Assembly: GCA_950097015.1 (NCBI GenBank)
Contig: CATNEN010000003.1
Coordinates: 13,063,001-13,127,000 of the forward strand
Length of the DNA: 64,000 nucleotides
From: Macrostomum hystrix
Taxonomy: Eukaryota > Platyhelminthes > Macrostomidae
Direction: 5' to 3'
Both the position numbers and the translations under genes were made by a program. This document shows positions 23,801-34,885 of this stretch, piece after piece. The first letter of the stretch is position 1; every line of letters starts with the position of its first letter. Below the pieces are notes generated by a model. It searched no databases. It had not been told where the DNA came from and saw only the letters and a program-made list of their open reading frames with translations.

Positions 23801-26792
23801 AAAAGTGCGCCTATGCAACAACTCGGCTATTTCCGCATTAGCCCTGGTCGCTTGTCGTTCTTTCAGAGTCTGCAGACTGAGTAGACTCTCGAGGTTGCCA
23901 TCGTCAATCAGCTGGAAGGTATCATCAGCTTGGTCAGTCTTAGCCGCGGCCAGACAGGCTGTCAGACGATTGTGACGACACTCGGAGATTGTCCAGCGGG
24001 CCAGCAGGGGCGACTGCTTGTCGGGATTGTTTCTAAGAAATGATGGCGGCTCGATTATTATGTTACCATTTTAGGGTAACACCAAGGTTCCTGTTGACTA
24101 TCGATTCCGCGGCGAGGCCACATTAATTTGGGGGCTTGTCGTTCAATTTACGCTCTCGAGGACAGGGTCCTTTTAGTTAAGAATAAAACTCAAAATCTCA
24201 CCCTTATAGATGAGAATAACTTCAAAATCTCACCCTTTTAGGTAAGAATAAAACTCAAAATCTCATCCTTATAGATAAGAATGTAACTCAAAATCTTATC
24301 CTTATAGATGAGAATTAAACTCAAAATCTCATCCTTATAGATGAGAATTAAACTCAAAATCTCATCCTTATAGATGAGAATGTAACTCAAAATCTTATCC
24401 TTATAGATGAGAATTAAACTCAAAATCTCATCCTTATAGATGAGAATGTAACTCAAAATCTTATCCTTATAGATGAGAATTAAACTCAAAATCTCATCCT
24501 TATAGATGAGAATGTAACTCAAAATCTCATCCTTATAGATGAGAATCAAACTCAAAATCTCATCCTTTCAGATAAGAATTTAACTCAAAATCTCACCCTT
24601 ATAGTTAAGAATGAAACTCAAAATCTCACCCTTATAGATGAGAATGAAACTCAAAAATCTCATCCTTATAGATGAGAATGTAACTCAAAATCTCATCCTT
24701 ATAGATGAGAATCAAACTCAAAATCTCATCCTTTCAGATAAGAATGAAACTCAAAATCTCACCCTTATAGTTAAGAATGAAACTCAAAATCTCACCCTTA
24801 TATTTAAGAATGAAACTCAAAATCTCACCCTTATAGATGAGAATGAAACTCAAAATCTCACCCTTATAGATGAGAATTTAACTCAAAATCTCACCCTTAT
24901 AGATGAGAATGAAACTCAAAAATCTCACCCTTATAGATGAGAATGAAACTCAAAATCTCATCCTTATAGTTAAAAATCAGCCTTAAAATCTCACCCTTTT
25001 AGTTAAGAATCGAACTCAAAATCTCACCCTTAAATATGTTATTAATGAAACTTGAAATCTCACTATAATAGATAAGAATAAGCCTCAAAATCTCACCCTT
25101 ATAGATGAGAATGAAACTCAAAATCTCATCCTTATAGTTAAAAATCAGCCTTAAAATCTCACCCTTTTAGTTAAGAATCGAACTCAAAATCTCACCCTTA
25201 AATATGTTATTAATGAAACTTGAAATCTCACTATAATAGATAAGAATAAGCCTTAAAATCTCACCCTTATAGATGAGAATGAAACTCAAAATCTCATCCT
25301 TAATATCCTTATAGTTGAAAATCAGCCTTAAAATCTCACCCTTTTAGTTAAGAATCGAACTCAAAATCTCACCCTTAAATATGTTATTAATGAAACTTGA
25401 AATCTCAATATAATAGATAAGAATAAGCCTCAAAATCTCACCCTTAAATATGTTATTAATCAAACTTGAAATCTCACTATAATAGATAAGAATGAGCCTC
25501 AAAATCTCACACGTCAGCTATATAAGCCGGTGCACTCACTGGACAATGAAAATGACACCTTGAGCAGCAAGCTTTTCAAGCAGGTCGACAAGCACTTCAG
25601 CGGCAGGACTAGACGAGTCAGGGAATCGAACAGTTAGCATGTCAGCGATGGAAGCAAAGGTGACTGGCAGGTCAACTGTAACGCCGAGATCTTCTAACAC
25701 TTCAAGGAGGTGCTGCTCAAGCTGTTTTAATTCAAGATCAGATTCAATCAAGGAATTCGCATCGTTGACAGCTGGGGTATTTTCGGTCGGGGCTGCGGCG
25801 ACGGATGCTTCGTCCGGGCAAGCTTCCTAGGAAATTGTTTGTTCAGATAAAAAACTGGAATATACATGTCCATATCCACAGACACATCATTTTCTTTTAT
25901 GAAAACCTTATTCTAATATACCATATTCTTATTCTGAAATCCACGAAATCCCTATTCCAATCATTCCAATCATCCAGCCCGATCCTTATCAGAATCCATG
26001 AAATCACTATTCCAATCAATTCATATATTTATCAGAATCCATGAAATCACTATTCCAATCAATTCATATATTTATCAGAATCCATGAAATCACTATTCCA
26101 ATCAATTCATATATTTATCAGAATCCATGAAATCCCTATTCCAATCAATTCATATATTTATCAGAATCCATTAAATCACTATTCCAATCATCTATATCCT
26201 TATCAGAATCCATGAAATCCCTATTCCAATCAATTCATATCCCTATCGGAATCCATGAAATCCTTATTCAAATCTCCCATATCCTCACCAGAATCCATGA
26301 AATCCATATTTCAATCTTCCCATTTTTCTATATTTCATAATTAAATCTATGAAATCATATTTCTAATCTTCCTTATCCTTATCCAAATCGATGAAATTCA
26401 TAATACAATCTTCCATATCCTTATTTGAATACTTGAAATCAGTCTCCCATTTAGTACTTTATTATCATGCCAGTTTTTAATCCTAGAAATCCCAGTTTAA
26501 AAAGTTTGTTTGTACTCACAGGCTCATCTTTGAACACAGCAGACGGAGTACTAGAACCAATAGTCTCTTCTTCAATTCTCTTCTCATTATCATCTGGGGT
26601 GACACTGGCTAGCTTACAGGTGGGTTCATGGCCGTCATCTGCTGTCGATCCCACATTCCTTGGCATCTTACTGGCTCCCATAGCCTGAGCTATGATTGCC
26701 TGACTATCTAGTTTTCGTTTCTCTCGTTTCTCACGCAGCGAAACAAACCGACTGCGATTCTGTTGAATCTCTTTCCACAAGTCGCTAGACAT
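20821..26792 (-). CDS. METTL3: N6-adenosine-methyltransferase catalytic subunit METTL3
   Basis: Catalytic subunit of the nuclear complex that methylates adenosines in mRNA (m6A) using S-adenosylmethionine, normally paired with METTL14. Six minus-strand exons: 26792-26520, 25826-25540, 24032-23694, 23085-22853, 21973-21669 and 21192-20821. Phases 0, 2, 2, 1 and 0 agree, giving about 602 residues, close to the usual length of about 580. The start is an ATG opening [10 protein letters not shown], like other METTL3 N-termini. The CCCH zinc-finger region spans exons 3-4 (CDY…, [18 protein letters not shown]…CKYVHY). The MT-A70 domain carries DPPW at about 417-420, followed by [11 protein letters not shown]. 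The last exon has [32 protein letters not shown] and PDG near the end. All key motifs are intact. Each of its five introns contains a different minisatellite. The gene looks fully functional. Confidence 0.96.
21335..21560. repeat. 19-nt minisatellite in METTL3 intron 5
   Basis: About 11 units of 19 nt (AATCCAGATCCCAACATGT, drifting to AATCCAAATCCCAAAATCT). It shares TCCAGATCCC with the 3.2-kb array 0.7 kb away and even includes one AGATCCCTAAATAT unit. Confidence 0.92.
22045..22815. repeat. 30-nt minisatellite in METTL3 intron 4
   Basis: Unit around 30 nt: perfect copies on the left (CATTACCAACTAATCGCTGA plus TCTAAAATCC), grading through CAATGACTAGCTAATCACTG to CTAAAAACCGGTGACTAACT on the right. 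The gradient shows sequential local expansion. It covers nearly the whole intron. Confidence 0.95.
23135..23520. repeat. 21-nt minisatellite in METTL3 intron 3
   Basis: About 17 units of 21-22 nt built on TTTAAAGTGGGATCTTGATC. Confidence 0.94.
24060..24165 (+). mobile_element. SINE family C fragment in METTL3 intron 2
   Basis: Matches the tRNA-like end of family C: ACCAAGGTTCCTG, then GATTCCGCGGCGAGGCCACA and GCTTGTCGTTCAATTTACG. Orientation is antisense to METTL3. Confidence 0.65.
24170..25515. repeat. 33-nt minisatellite in METTL3 intron 2
   Basis: About 40 units of 33 nt containing ACTCAAAATCTCACCCTTAT and AGATGAGAATG. The right part includes a larger repeated block (CCCTTAAATATGTTATTAAT, seen four times). 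It fills almost the whole 1.5-kb intron. Confidence 0.96.
25900..26440. repeat. 43-nt minisatellite in METTL3 intron 1
   Basis: About a dozen units of about 43 nt (AATCCATGAAATCACTATTC then CAATCAATTCATATATTTAT), well conserved in the middle and decaying to the right. Confidence 0.93.
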
Positions 26793-27405
26793 GTTTTAGA
26801 TGATTTCTTACAATCTATAGGCCAGTACTCTTAGAGTTAATTAGCTATATTTAGAGGCCCAATACCTCTTTCAAAAGACTAATTAGCTACACTGTTTTTA
26901 GTCCAGATTTTGCTGAAAGAAAATAATAGGGAAAAATGATCAAGGCTTTTAAAGTTATTTTTATTTTTCAAAAAGATTTAAAACCATGAAGACAAAAATA
27001 CAATTAGGGAGCTAAAAGCTGCACCATAGGCCCTATACTAAGCTTCTTCACTTGATTTTACTCTAAACTCTCAATTTTACCCAAATGATTCTGGAAAATG
27101 AATAGCAAGACAGCAAATAAAAATAATAAACAATTTTGGAATGAATATTGTTAGTTTCATAGCAATCCAATAAATATGATTTCAAAATCATTCTTAAAAT
27201 AATTTTAAACATATTTTAATTTTAAGCACTGTATTTATATGCCAAAAAATGGAAACTTGCTGCAAAAGGGCAGCAAACTATCACTTGCAAAGTCTTGCTG
27301 CTAATCTACTAGCAAAAATGTTGATATTCTGCTGGAAACATGCAGTGACACATTGCTAATCATGTCCAACATGGTTTAAATAACAAAAATATTTGCAAGA
27401 AGGCT
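26793..27405. other. METTL3 upstream flank
   Basis: AT-rich sequence upstream of METTL3, the likely promoter side. No gene or element is recognisable. Confidence 0.5.
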
Positions 27406-27409
27406 ACAG

Positions 27410-27650
27410 GCAATGGCATATCATTCGGTGACAATAGACCTGCGGCCAGCAAGCAGGCAATTTTGCTCATTTTGCTTACTCCTGAGCACATACATGCACA
27501 CTGATACTATACAGAGGCACTAGACTACTATACTGCCTAGACTTTCATTGTTGGTTTGTTAGGCAGCTTACATTTCCCTGTGCCTTGTAGGTTGGACCAC
27601 AAGGGTGTAAAGTACACAAAGTGCACCAAATAAATTTTGCCATAAAAAAA
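27410..27650 (-). mobile_element. Old SINE family C copy
   Basis: Degenerate match to family C: TCGGTGACAATAGACCTGCG, GCCAGCAAGCAGGCAATT, CCTTGTAGGTTGGACC. More diverged than the other copies and missing the tRNA-like end. Confidence 0.6.
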
Positions 27651-28900
27651 GAGAAATGTTGCCCAGAAAATTGTTGTTGCTGAAGTGAATAAAAAACTCC
27701 TGACCCATCAAAATACCCAATCAAAATGTGACTTTTAGGTTACAATTACAAAACTTAATTGAGTAGCTTGCTAAGATTTAGAGGCCATAGTTAGGAAAGT
27801 GGCCTTTGCCTAAAAATTGGGCATATACAACTTATACAAGGTCTAAAGCATACCTGGCACATATAGAGACCTATATAATCACAGAACAGTTGATATTCAA
27901 GGAATAAATGGTATATTTGTGGACTGTGTCTAGCCTACTTTTGCTTGTTGTCATAGCACATGTTGTGCCATCATAGTGTGCTCATAGTGTGTTATGATAC
28001 ACTCACTAGTCAGGATGTGAGAACTTCACTCAGTATACACTAGATATAAAAACCAGTATGATCCCAAGCAAGGATATAAAACATGTAAATTGAGAAGTCA
28101 GCAGCAAAATAGAAATTGAAAATCTTCATGATACACTGGCCATCCATACGAGTTTAAGATTGCCATAGCACATTATCAGCAGGTAAAAAACATTTTAATT
28201 CTAATAAGTAGAACAGTGTCTATAGCAAAGTAAGCATAATTCAAAATTGTCAGTTTATGTAATGTACATTTTTTAATATTATTTCTAGGCCTATAGGGCC
28301 TAGACTCTTTAACTATCTACAAATTCTGTGATAATGACTGCTTATTGCTTTTTAAAGTTAAAGCTTATTATTTTGATTATAAATTAGGTGTTGCTTATAT
28401 TTCTATTTCTATTTTATATGAAAGTACAATATTACACAATAAATCAAGAGGCCTGGATAACTAAGATAGGTAAAAAACCAAATGCTAATAAATTTGCGAA
28501 TAAACTGAGTTCAAAATTTTTGGTTCCATTAATATAAGCACCTGGAATTACTAAATGGTAAATGATGGAGTGTCGTGAAATAATGTTAAAGAATTAATAG
28601 AATAGCAGACAATAAACAAAGCAAAAATAAGTAGGCCTACTAAGCAGCCACATGCTAGTGCAGAAACAAAAGTAGCCAACATAAATTGCTAGCAAGTAGC
28701 AAGGACATAGGGTACTTGTCCACATACAAATGCTTGTATATGTAAGCATTTTTTACGTTTACTGCATAATTTCATACAATATCTTCATAGCGAAAACGCC
28801 AACATGCCATAATTTTGTCTGTTTTCGAACGTTCGACATGGGCACGGAAAAGAGGACACCAATACTACGATTCCATCGTATCCATCCATCCATGTACGAT
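27651..28900. other. AT-rich intergenic sequence
   Basis: No long open frame, RNA gene or tandem array that I can support. Confidence 0.5.
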
Positions 28901-28902
28901 AG

Positions 28903-29150
28903 TTAAACATAAGTGCACATTTGCCCTGATGTGCACACAGTCTACTCAGCCCCAATTCTGTGGGGTTTGGATGCTGCCGATATGTTTGGAAAAAATAAAT
29001 TCCATTGCTGACACGCGGCTGTCAACCGGTGTCCGAGAGAGCCGAGAGTACAATAGGTGTGCAGTCCCCACCTGCTAGTGTGCTTGACACACAACACCTG
29101 CACTGGCCCTTGGGTCTAGTGTCAAATTATTATTATAATTATTATTAGTT
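28903..29150 (+). mobile_element. 5'-truncated SINE family B copy
   Basis: Matches the body of the element at 34470: CCCTGATGTGCACACAGTCT, GTGGGGTTTGGATGCTGCCG, GACACGCGGCTGTCAACCGG and TTGGGTCTAGTGTCAA, with an A/T tail. The tRNA-like head is missing and about 80 internal bases are deleted compared with that copy. Confidence 0.75.
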
Positions 29151-29739
29151 AAACAGAAACAGAAACTGCATCGAACTTAAACTTGAACTGAATTTCCAGG
29201 AAAATGTGCAGAATAACAAACCTGCTTCGGCTTGCAGATTAATGTTGCGGTCGAGAGGTGCACTTCTCACGGATATTACAATTTGCTAGGCCGGCTTTTA
29301 ACTAGCAGTAATCTGCTAAGCCTTTGATCTGTAATGGAACTATTTTTATATTATTTCATTGCTGTCATAAATTACTATCCCATCCCTGTATCGCACGTAA
29401 ACGGCTGTGCCTGTACGATATACTCAGAATTGTCTGCATGATTTGTACATTAAAATGTCTCCTTCTATCCTTTCTCACAGAAAGCAAAGCACTGGTCGCG
29501 GATAATAATGCTTCTAAACTAAGCTTTTATACAAGCGCTAGTCTATACGTTGGAATGAGATCGGGAAGGCCAGAGTTGGCATTTTGCGTCTTCTCCGCAA
29601 TGTACATTGTGAGATCGAGTGAGCGCCTACTGAGTGTAAATTCTATATAGTTTTTAGCTGGAAGTGTAAATTTTTCTGACAGAAAGAAAGAATATTATGG
29701 TTCTATCCTTACAGCAGAGTTTTTCATTGAAAAAAGGAA
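29151..29739. other. 5' region of the ankyrin-Mab-21 gene
   Basis: No recognised coding sequence. A pyrimidine tract ending in ACAG at 29711-29714 lies 25 nt before the ankyrin ATG and may be the acceptor of a 5'UTR intron. A 108-codon plus frame (29324) is unfamiliar and hydrophobic. Confidence 0.35.
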
Positions 29740-32700
29740 ATGAAGCAACTCATTAAAACGCTAACAGTCGTCGCAACGTTTCTCATGAACAGTTTGCGGA
29801 TAGTAGTCAACGAATCCACAGACGAGTCAACGGACGAACCTACTTTGGATCATGAGCTGCTAGAGGCTGTAAAAACAGGTGATGTGCACAAGTTTGATAG
29901 CATAGCTACGGGAAATAATTATGTCGACAAGCTCATCCCGTTTATGGAAACTCACTTTACATTAGCTATGGTCGCTAGCTATTTTGGAAGAATTGAAATC
30001 CTAAAAAGGCTAATCAGTGCAGCCGTGGTACTTGATCAACAAAATGAGGCGGGTTGCAGCGCTATTTTCTATGCCTCACAGCAAGGTCATCATCAGGCAG
30101 TCAAGTTACTCATTGATGCACAAGCTGATGTTAATCTGCAAACAAAGACTGGTGAGTCCCCACTGTACAATGCATCGCGTGGTGGTCACAGTCAGGTCGT
30201 GGAGGCACTTATTCGAGCACAAGCCGACGTCGATATTTGTGAAACAGATGACTGCACAGCGTTGTACATAGCATCGCAGAATGGTCATTGCTTTGTGGCG
30301 GATGTACTCATCAAAGCACAAGCAAATGTCAATTGTCAAATGAACTCAGGCGAGTCGCCTATCTTTATAGCTTCACAAGAAGGTCACGATCAGATCGTTG
30401 ATTCACTAATAAAAGGGCAGTGCAATGTGAATCTGTTAGAAACAGAAGATAATTGTTCCCCATTGTACATGGCATCGCAGAATGGTAACAGTCAAATCGT
30501 CAAGGCACTAATAAATGCGCAAGCCAACGTTGATGAACAAAGAAGCCTAGGATTGTCGCCGCTTTATGTCGCATCACAAAATGGTCACCATGAAGTTGTC
30601 AATTCGCTTATTAAGGCTCAAGCGAGCGTTGATATGCAGAGACACAGTGGAGCATCGCCTCTTTACATTGCATCTCAAACTGGTCACCATCGAGTTGTTA
30701 GCTTATTAATTAAGGCGCGAGCCAATGTGGATCTTCAGCAAGTCTATGGCTTTTCACCGATCTACGCCGCATCTAAGGAAGGACATAGTCACGTGGTTGA
30801 GTTGCTCATTAACGCCCAAGCTGACGTCAATCTTCAGTCACACAATGGCCAGTCCCCTATCTTGATTGCGGCATGCAATGGCCACAGTCGAGTGATTGAA
30901 TTACTCGTCAAAGCACAGGCCGACGTTAATCTGGAACCAAATAACGGCGAGTCGCCTCTCTATATTGCATCGCTGCAAGGTCATCAGAAAGTGCTTGATT
31001 CGCTGATCAAAGCGCAAGCAGATGTCAATCTTCAAGAAAATGAAGGCTGTACACCCCTCTATATTGCGTCACAAAATGGCCATCGCCGCATTGTCGAATC
31101 GCTCATCAGAGCACAAGCCGACGTCAATCTTCAGAGACATTGTGGTTGGTCGCCATTGTACATAGCGGCATGCTACGGTCATCACCAGGTAGTTGATGCT
31201 CTCATTAAAGTGCAGGCAGAAATAAATTTTCGAGGAAAAGCAAGCTTATCACCTCTTCATATTGCATCGCAAAATGGTCACCTTCAAGTCGTCAAGTCAA
31301 TTATCGGTGCATGCTACATTGGAAGAGCTTCAAGGGAGTTTCTGCAGTCAGCTCTGATGCGCGCACAAGAATTCGGAGAGGATAGCGTAGTTCAGTTCCT
31401 GCAAGACGCACTTAACCAGTCCAAAGTTCAAATGGGGCCATCATGCTCTCAGCCAAACTGGTAAGTCATCATTATTTTAAAGATCGCTATTAATAATTAA
31501 TTGCACTTCAAATTATAATTAATCGGGCTATTGCGCGGCGCATCTGAAGGCTGCGTACCGCTGTTCAGTCCATGGACTGGTGGGACGCCACACCCACCCC
31601 TAATTACCCCAGCTAATGCTGGTACCCATTAAACAGCTGGGTGGATTGAATCAAGGCTGCGTTGAGTCTTGCATAAGGTCACAACATTTTCCAACGGAAA
31701 TCGAACCTCCAACCTCAAATCGAGAGTCCGACGCTCTAATCACTAGGCTACAAATTGTTTCTTCAATGATTCACTTTTATTTTCAGGGCCGCGATGAGCG
31801 ATACACAACTGAGTGAACAGCTTCACTTAGCGCTGAACAAATCTGGATTCACTGACTCCAGAGCCGCATTACAGAGCGCCGTGGCTGACGTCTTGCAGGA
31901 CGTTCTAAGAAAGAGACTAAGTTATGATAAGTACTTCGTGGTCGGCAGCTTCTCAGAGGGTTGGGGCAATAGTTTGGTCACTCTGGACGGCCTAACCGAC
32001 ATCAAGTCGGATATCGATGTGATGCTGCTGCTGCCAGGTGTGCCGTTTCATCTGAGGGATCTGTGCGAGTGCGGAGAACATGCGCAGCCCAACGCAACAG
32101 TTGGTTATAACAATGGCCATATCCTGTGCACTGGATTCAGTGAGTAGCTCAATAAATAATGATATTTTATTAGATTTTTAAGCGCATTATCAAGCGATAT
32201 AGTTGGCAGCCTCCAACTGCAATCCTTTGATTGCAGCCTCCAACCCAGCTAGATCAACGGACGGTACCAATTTGCGCCCGGCGGTTGATCAGGTTTCCGC
32301 TCGACGACTCTGCCGCTATCCTCCGATCGCACCGCTGCTACCTAACCGAATTGGCAGCTCCAAAATCCTCCAGTCCGTTCTGCAGTCGCTACAACAACAC
32401 CTCACCTCCGCCTCATCGCCCTGTCACGTGGTGCACGCAGCTCCTCCCGGATTGGCAGGCCAGCAGCTCCGGGTGAGCACCAGTTTCCTGGAGAGGCGAC
32501 TGTTGAGAAGTCTCAACACTATGCAGGGCCAGCTGTTCGTCACACTCAAGTGGCTGATAAAGAAGGCCATTCGCCACGATGGCTTCAAGTCCTACCACGC
32601 AAAGACCGTCACGTTCCGAATGCTGGAGGAGACACCGGCTGAGCAGTGGAGGCCGGAGAATCTCGTGAGCCTCACGAAACGCTCGCTGCAGATGCTGCTT

Positions 32701-33678
32701 AACGATGTGGAAATCAGTCTTCGGTCAGGCAGAGTTGATGGTCGTATCATGGAGCACTTCTTCCTGAGCGACGCCGCTGTGTACCTGAGAGGTGTAGATC
32801 CCAGATCAACTGAGAGCTTTTTGGAAGCCTTTAATCTTGCAGTTGGTGCGTTAAAAGACGTCATGGCTGAGCTGCCTCAGCTGCTGCTGCAGTTCGAGGA
32901 CAGTCTTCGACCCGTCACCGACTCGGGCCGTTTTCACTTCCACCCGTTCCTCATCCTGCCGATACTTGATATCAAACCAGTGTCTGAAGCCGAGATTTGC
33001 GAGTACCACGAGATCTACGACATTGTGAGAGAGTCCATCCTTCGGCTATCCGATGAATACTTCAACTCAGAGGACGTAGAATGTCTCACAGAGCTGATCG
33101 AAAAACTGCCAGACTGCGCCCGATCAGCGCGAGAGTCTCTCAGAGCGCTGGCCTGCCTGAAGTTCGGCGACCGACTCACTGCAGCGACAGTTGTGAGCGA
33201 CTGCGGACCGTTTAGTGCAAGCAGAGGCATCGATTGGGGAGCTGAGAGGCCGGCGAGTGACGCCACAACGGACTTTGTGTGGCAGCACCTGAGGAGCCGA
33301 GACTCCGCCTGGAAATTCTGCTTCTCGTTCGACACGAGACCAGAACTACCGACAGAGCATATCATACTGGCGGACAATTTTCCACTGCAGATGTACAACT
33401 ACACCAACTACTACTACATGAACTTCAGTGCCCTTCTCTATGGTCTACATTTCGAACTGTCTGAAGTAGTTGACTCGTACGCTCAGGACTGGATCCGGGA
33501 TGTGGCACACTGGGAGGATGCGGACAGACAGGAACTGATGGTGGCTGCACTGATCTCCACTGACCAGAACCTGCTGCAGCTACTGCGCAGGAGAATCTCT
33601 AGGCTCGTTGGCGATGTGCCCGATTGGCTCGACGTGAAGCTTGAAGACATTGTCTTAGATTCTCTATCAAAACAATAG
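29740..33678 (+). CDS. Ankyrin-repeat / Mab-21 (cGAS-like nucleotidyltransferase) fusion protein
   Basis: Three exons: 29740-31460, 31787-32139 and about 32237-33678 (32210 and 32249 also fit). Phases 2 and 1 agree at consensus sites (TG|GTAAGT, TTTTCAG|G, A|GTGAGT). Product about 1170 residues. Exon 1 has about 14 regular 33-residue ankyrin repeats (pattern G-SPLYIAS-NGH--VV--LI-AQA-V). Exon 2 carries a nucleotidyltransferase core: GS at about 627-628 (GSFSEG), then SDIDVM with acids at about 649 and 651. Exon 3 continues as Mab-21: [37 protein letters not shown], then about 290 further residues. A PAVDQV segment may supply the third metal-binding acid. Mab-21 proteins include cGAS and cGAS-like receptors, which make cyclic dinucleotides on sensing a ligand, but many members are inactive. 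Activity here is inferred. The start ATG has an in-frame TGA just upstream. Confidence 0.85.
31531..31765 (-). mobile_element. SINE family A in intron 1 of the ankyrin-Mab-21 gene
   Basis: Inverted copy of family A: on the minus strand, TAGCCTAGTGATTAGAGCGT (A box), GGAGGTTCGATTTCCG (B box), CCCAGCTGTTTAATGGGTAC and CCATGGACTGAACAGC. It makes up most of the 326-nt intron, antisense to the gene. Confidence 0.85.
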
Positions 33679-33767
33679 AAACCGATGAGGAGCCTGCTTT
33701 TTGCAAACAATGTCCTGAAATATCTTCGCTATAAATTCGCTATAAGTACGAATCTCCTGTTTCGATG
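33679..33767 (+). other. Proximal 3' flank of the ankyrin-Mab-21 gene
   Basis: Short 3'UTR candidate before a SINE. The nearest AATAAA I noticed is much further on (34309-34314), so the transcript end is unclear. Confidence 0.35.
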
Positions 33768-33935
33768 GCAGTGTACACCACTACGCCTTGGAGGTTGGCC
33801 CTCACCTCAGGGACGTAAATTGCACGACAAGCCTTCTTTCCGCGGCTGGGCCCCATGTGGCCTCGTCGCGGAATCGAGCTCAGGGACCTTAATGCGAGAG
33901 GCGAAAGCGTTAGCTCTGCCACTAACCCCGAATAC
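33768..33935 (-). mobile_element. SINE family C copy, truncated
   Basis: Retains CCTTGGAGGTTGGCCCTCA, AAATTGCACGACAAGCC and the tRNA-like end (GCGGAATCGAGCTCAGGGAC). Read on the minus strand the last part resembles a tRNA head. Confidence 0.75.
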
Positions 33936-34464
33936 AAGTATTAGCCGAGTTAGAAATTTGACACATGTTCGAATTCACTGCCTTTTGGAAGCTTTGTGAA
34001 ATATCTGCAGCTGAGTAGTATAGGTTTTATGTGAAATTTATATATTTTTTCTCTATTCCTGTCCACAATCCTATTCTTTTGTTGTTAGACACTTAGGCTC
34101 TGTGAAATATAAAATTTATTCCGAGAAACCAAGAGAATATGGTGAAATTAAAACCAGTTTTTTTGTACTTGCTTAATAGTTATTATTGCTGTGTTTATCA
34201 TTTTTATTGACTCATTCCAATTATTTTCTTCGTTCTCCTCTGCATTCGGCCAACGAAAGAAAACAATTAAAGAATAAGACGGATTTGCTGCAAATATATA
34301 TTCTTTAAAATAAAAAACTTAACCAACGCTATGTTATACATGTATGATGATATAAGTGATTATTTGCATACATAAACAAAAAAAATTTAGTATAAGTGAC
34401 TAGCAATTCAGACCCCCAGGCATTGAGTGGCGGCGATTGTTATTCAAGGCTAAGACACACGCGC
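33936..34464. other. AT-rich intergenic sequence
   Basis: No feature I can support other than a possible AATAAA at 34309-34314. Confidence 0.5.
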
Positions 34465-34469
34465 ATCAT

Positions 34470-34885
34470 TCTAGGGCGGATAGCTCAGTCAGTAAGGTGT
34501 CGGACTCTGAATCAGATGGTCCTGGGTTCGACTCCCGACCTAGTCTAGAACTATTCGTGCAGCCTTTGGCAAGCTGCTTTGCCCTGATGTGCACACAGTC
34601 TACTCAGCTGCAAATGAGTACCGACATTTCGTCGGGTAATAATAATTCCGGCTGGCGTGGAATAAAGCAGTTCTGTGCGGCAATTCTGTGGGGTTTGGAT
34701 GCTGCCGATATGTTTGGAAAAAAATTCCATTTCTGACACGCGGCTGTCAACCGGTGTCCGAGAAAGCCGGGGAGTACATTAAGTGTGCAGCAGTACCCAC
34801 CTGCTAGTGTGCTTGACACACAACACCTGCAAGCTGGCCATTGGGTCTAGTGTCAATTATTACATTCTCAGATTCTCAGATTATA
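34470..34885 (+). mobile_element. SINE family B, near full length
   Basis: tRNA-like head at about 34473-34545: A-box-like ATAGCTCAGTCAGTAAGG, loop CTCTGAA (Gln-type CTG anticodon) and B box GGGTTCGACTCC, with a mismatch in the anticodon stem. The body has GCCTTTGGCAAGCTGC, CTGCAAATGAGTACCGAC, then a family-specific 3' part shared with 28903-29150. The fused body argues against a working tRNA gene. Confidence 0.82.

Noticed and set aside
34470-34545. Functional tRNA-Gln gene
   Set aside because: The anticodon stem has a mismatch and the sequence runs directly into a SINE body that has a second copy at 28903.
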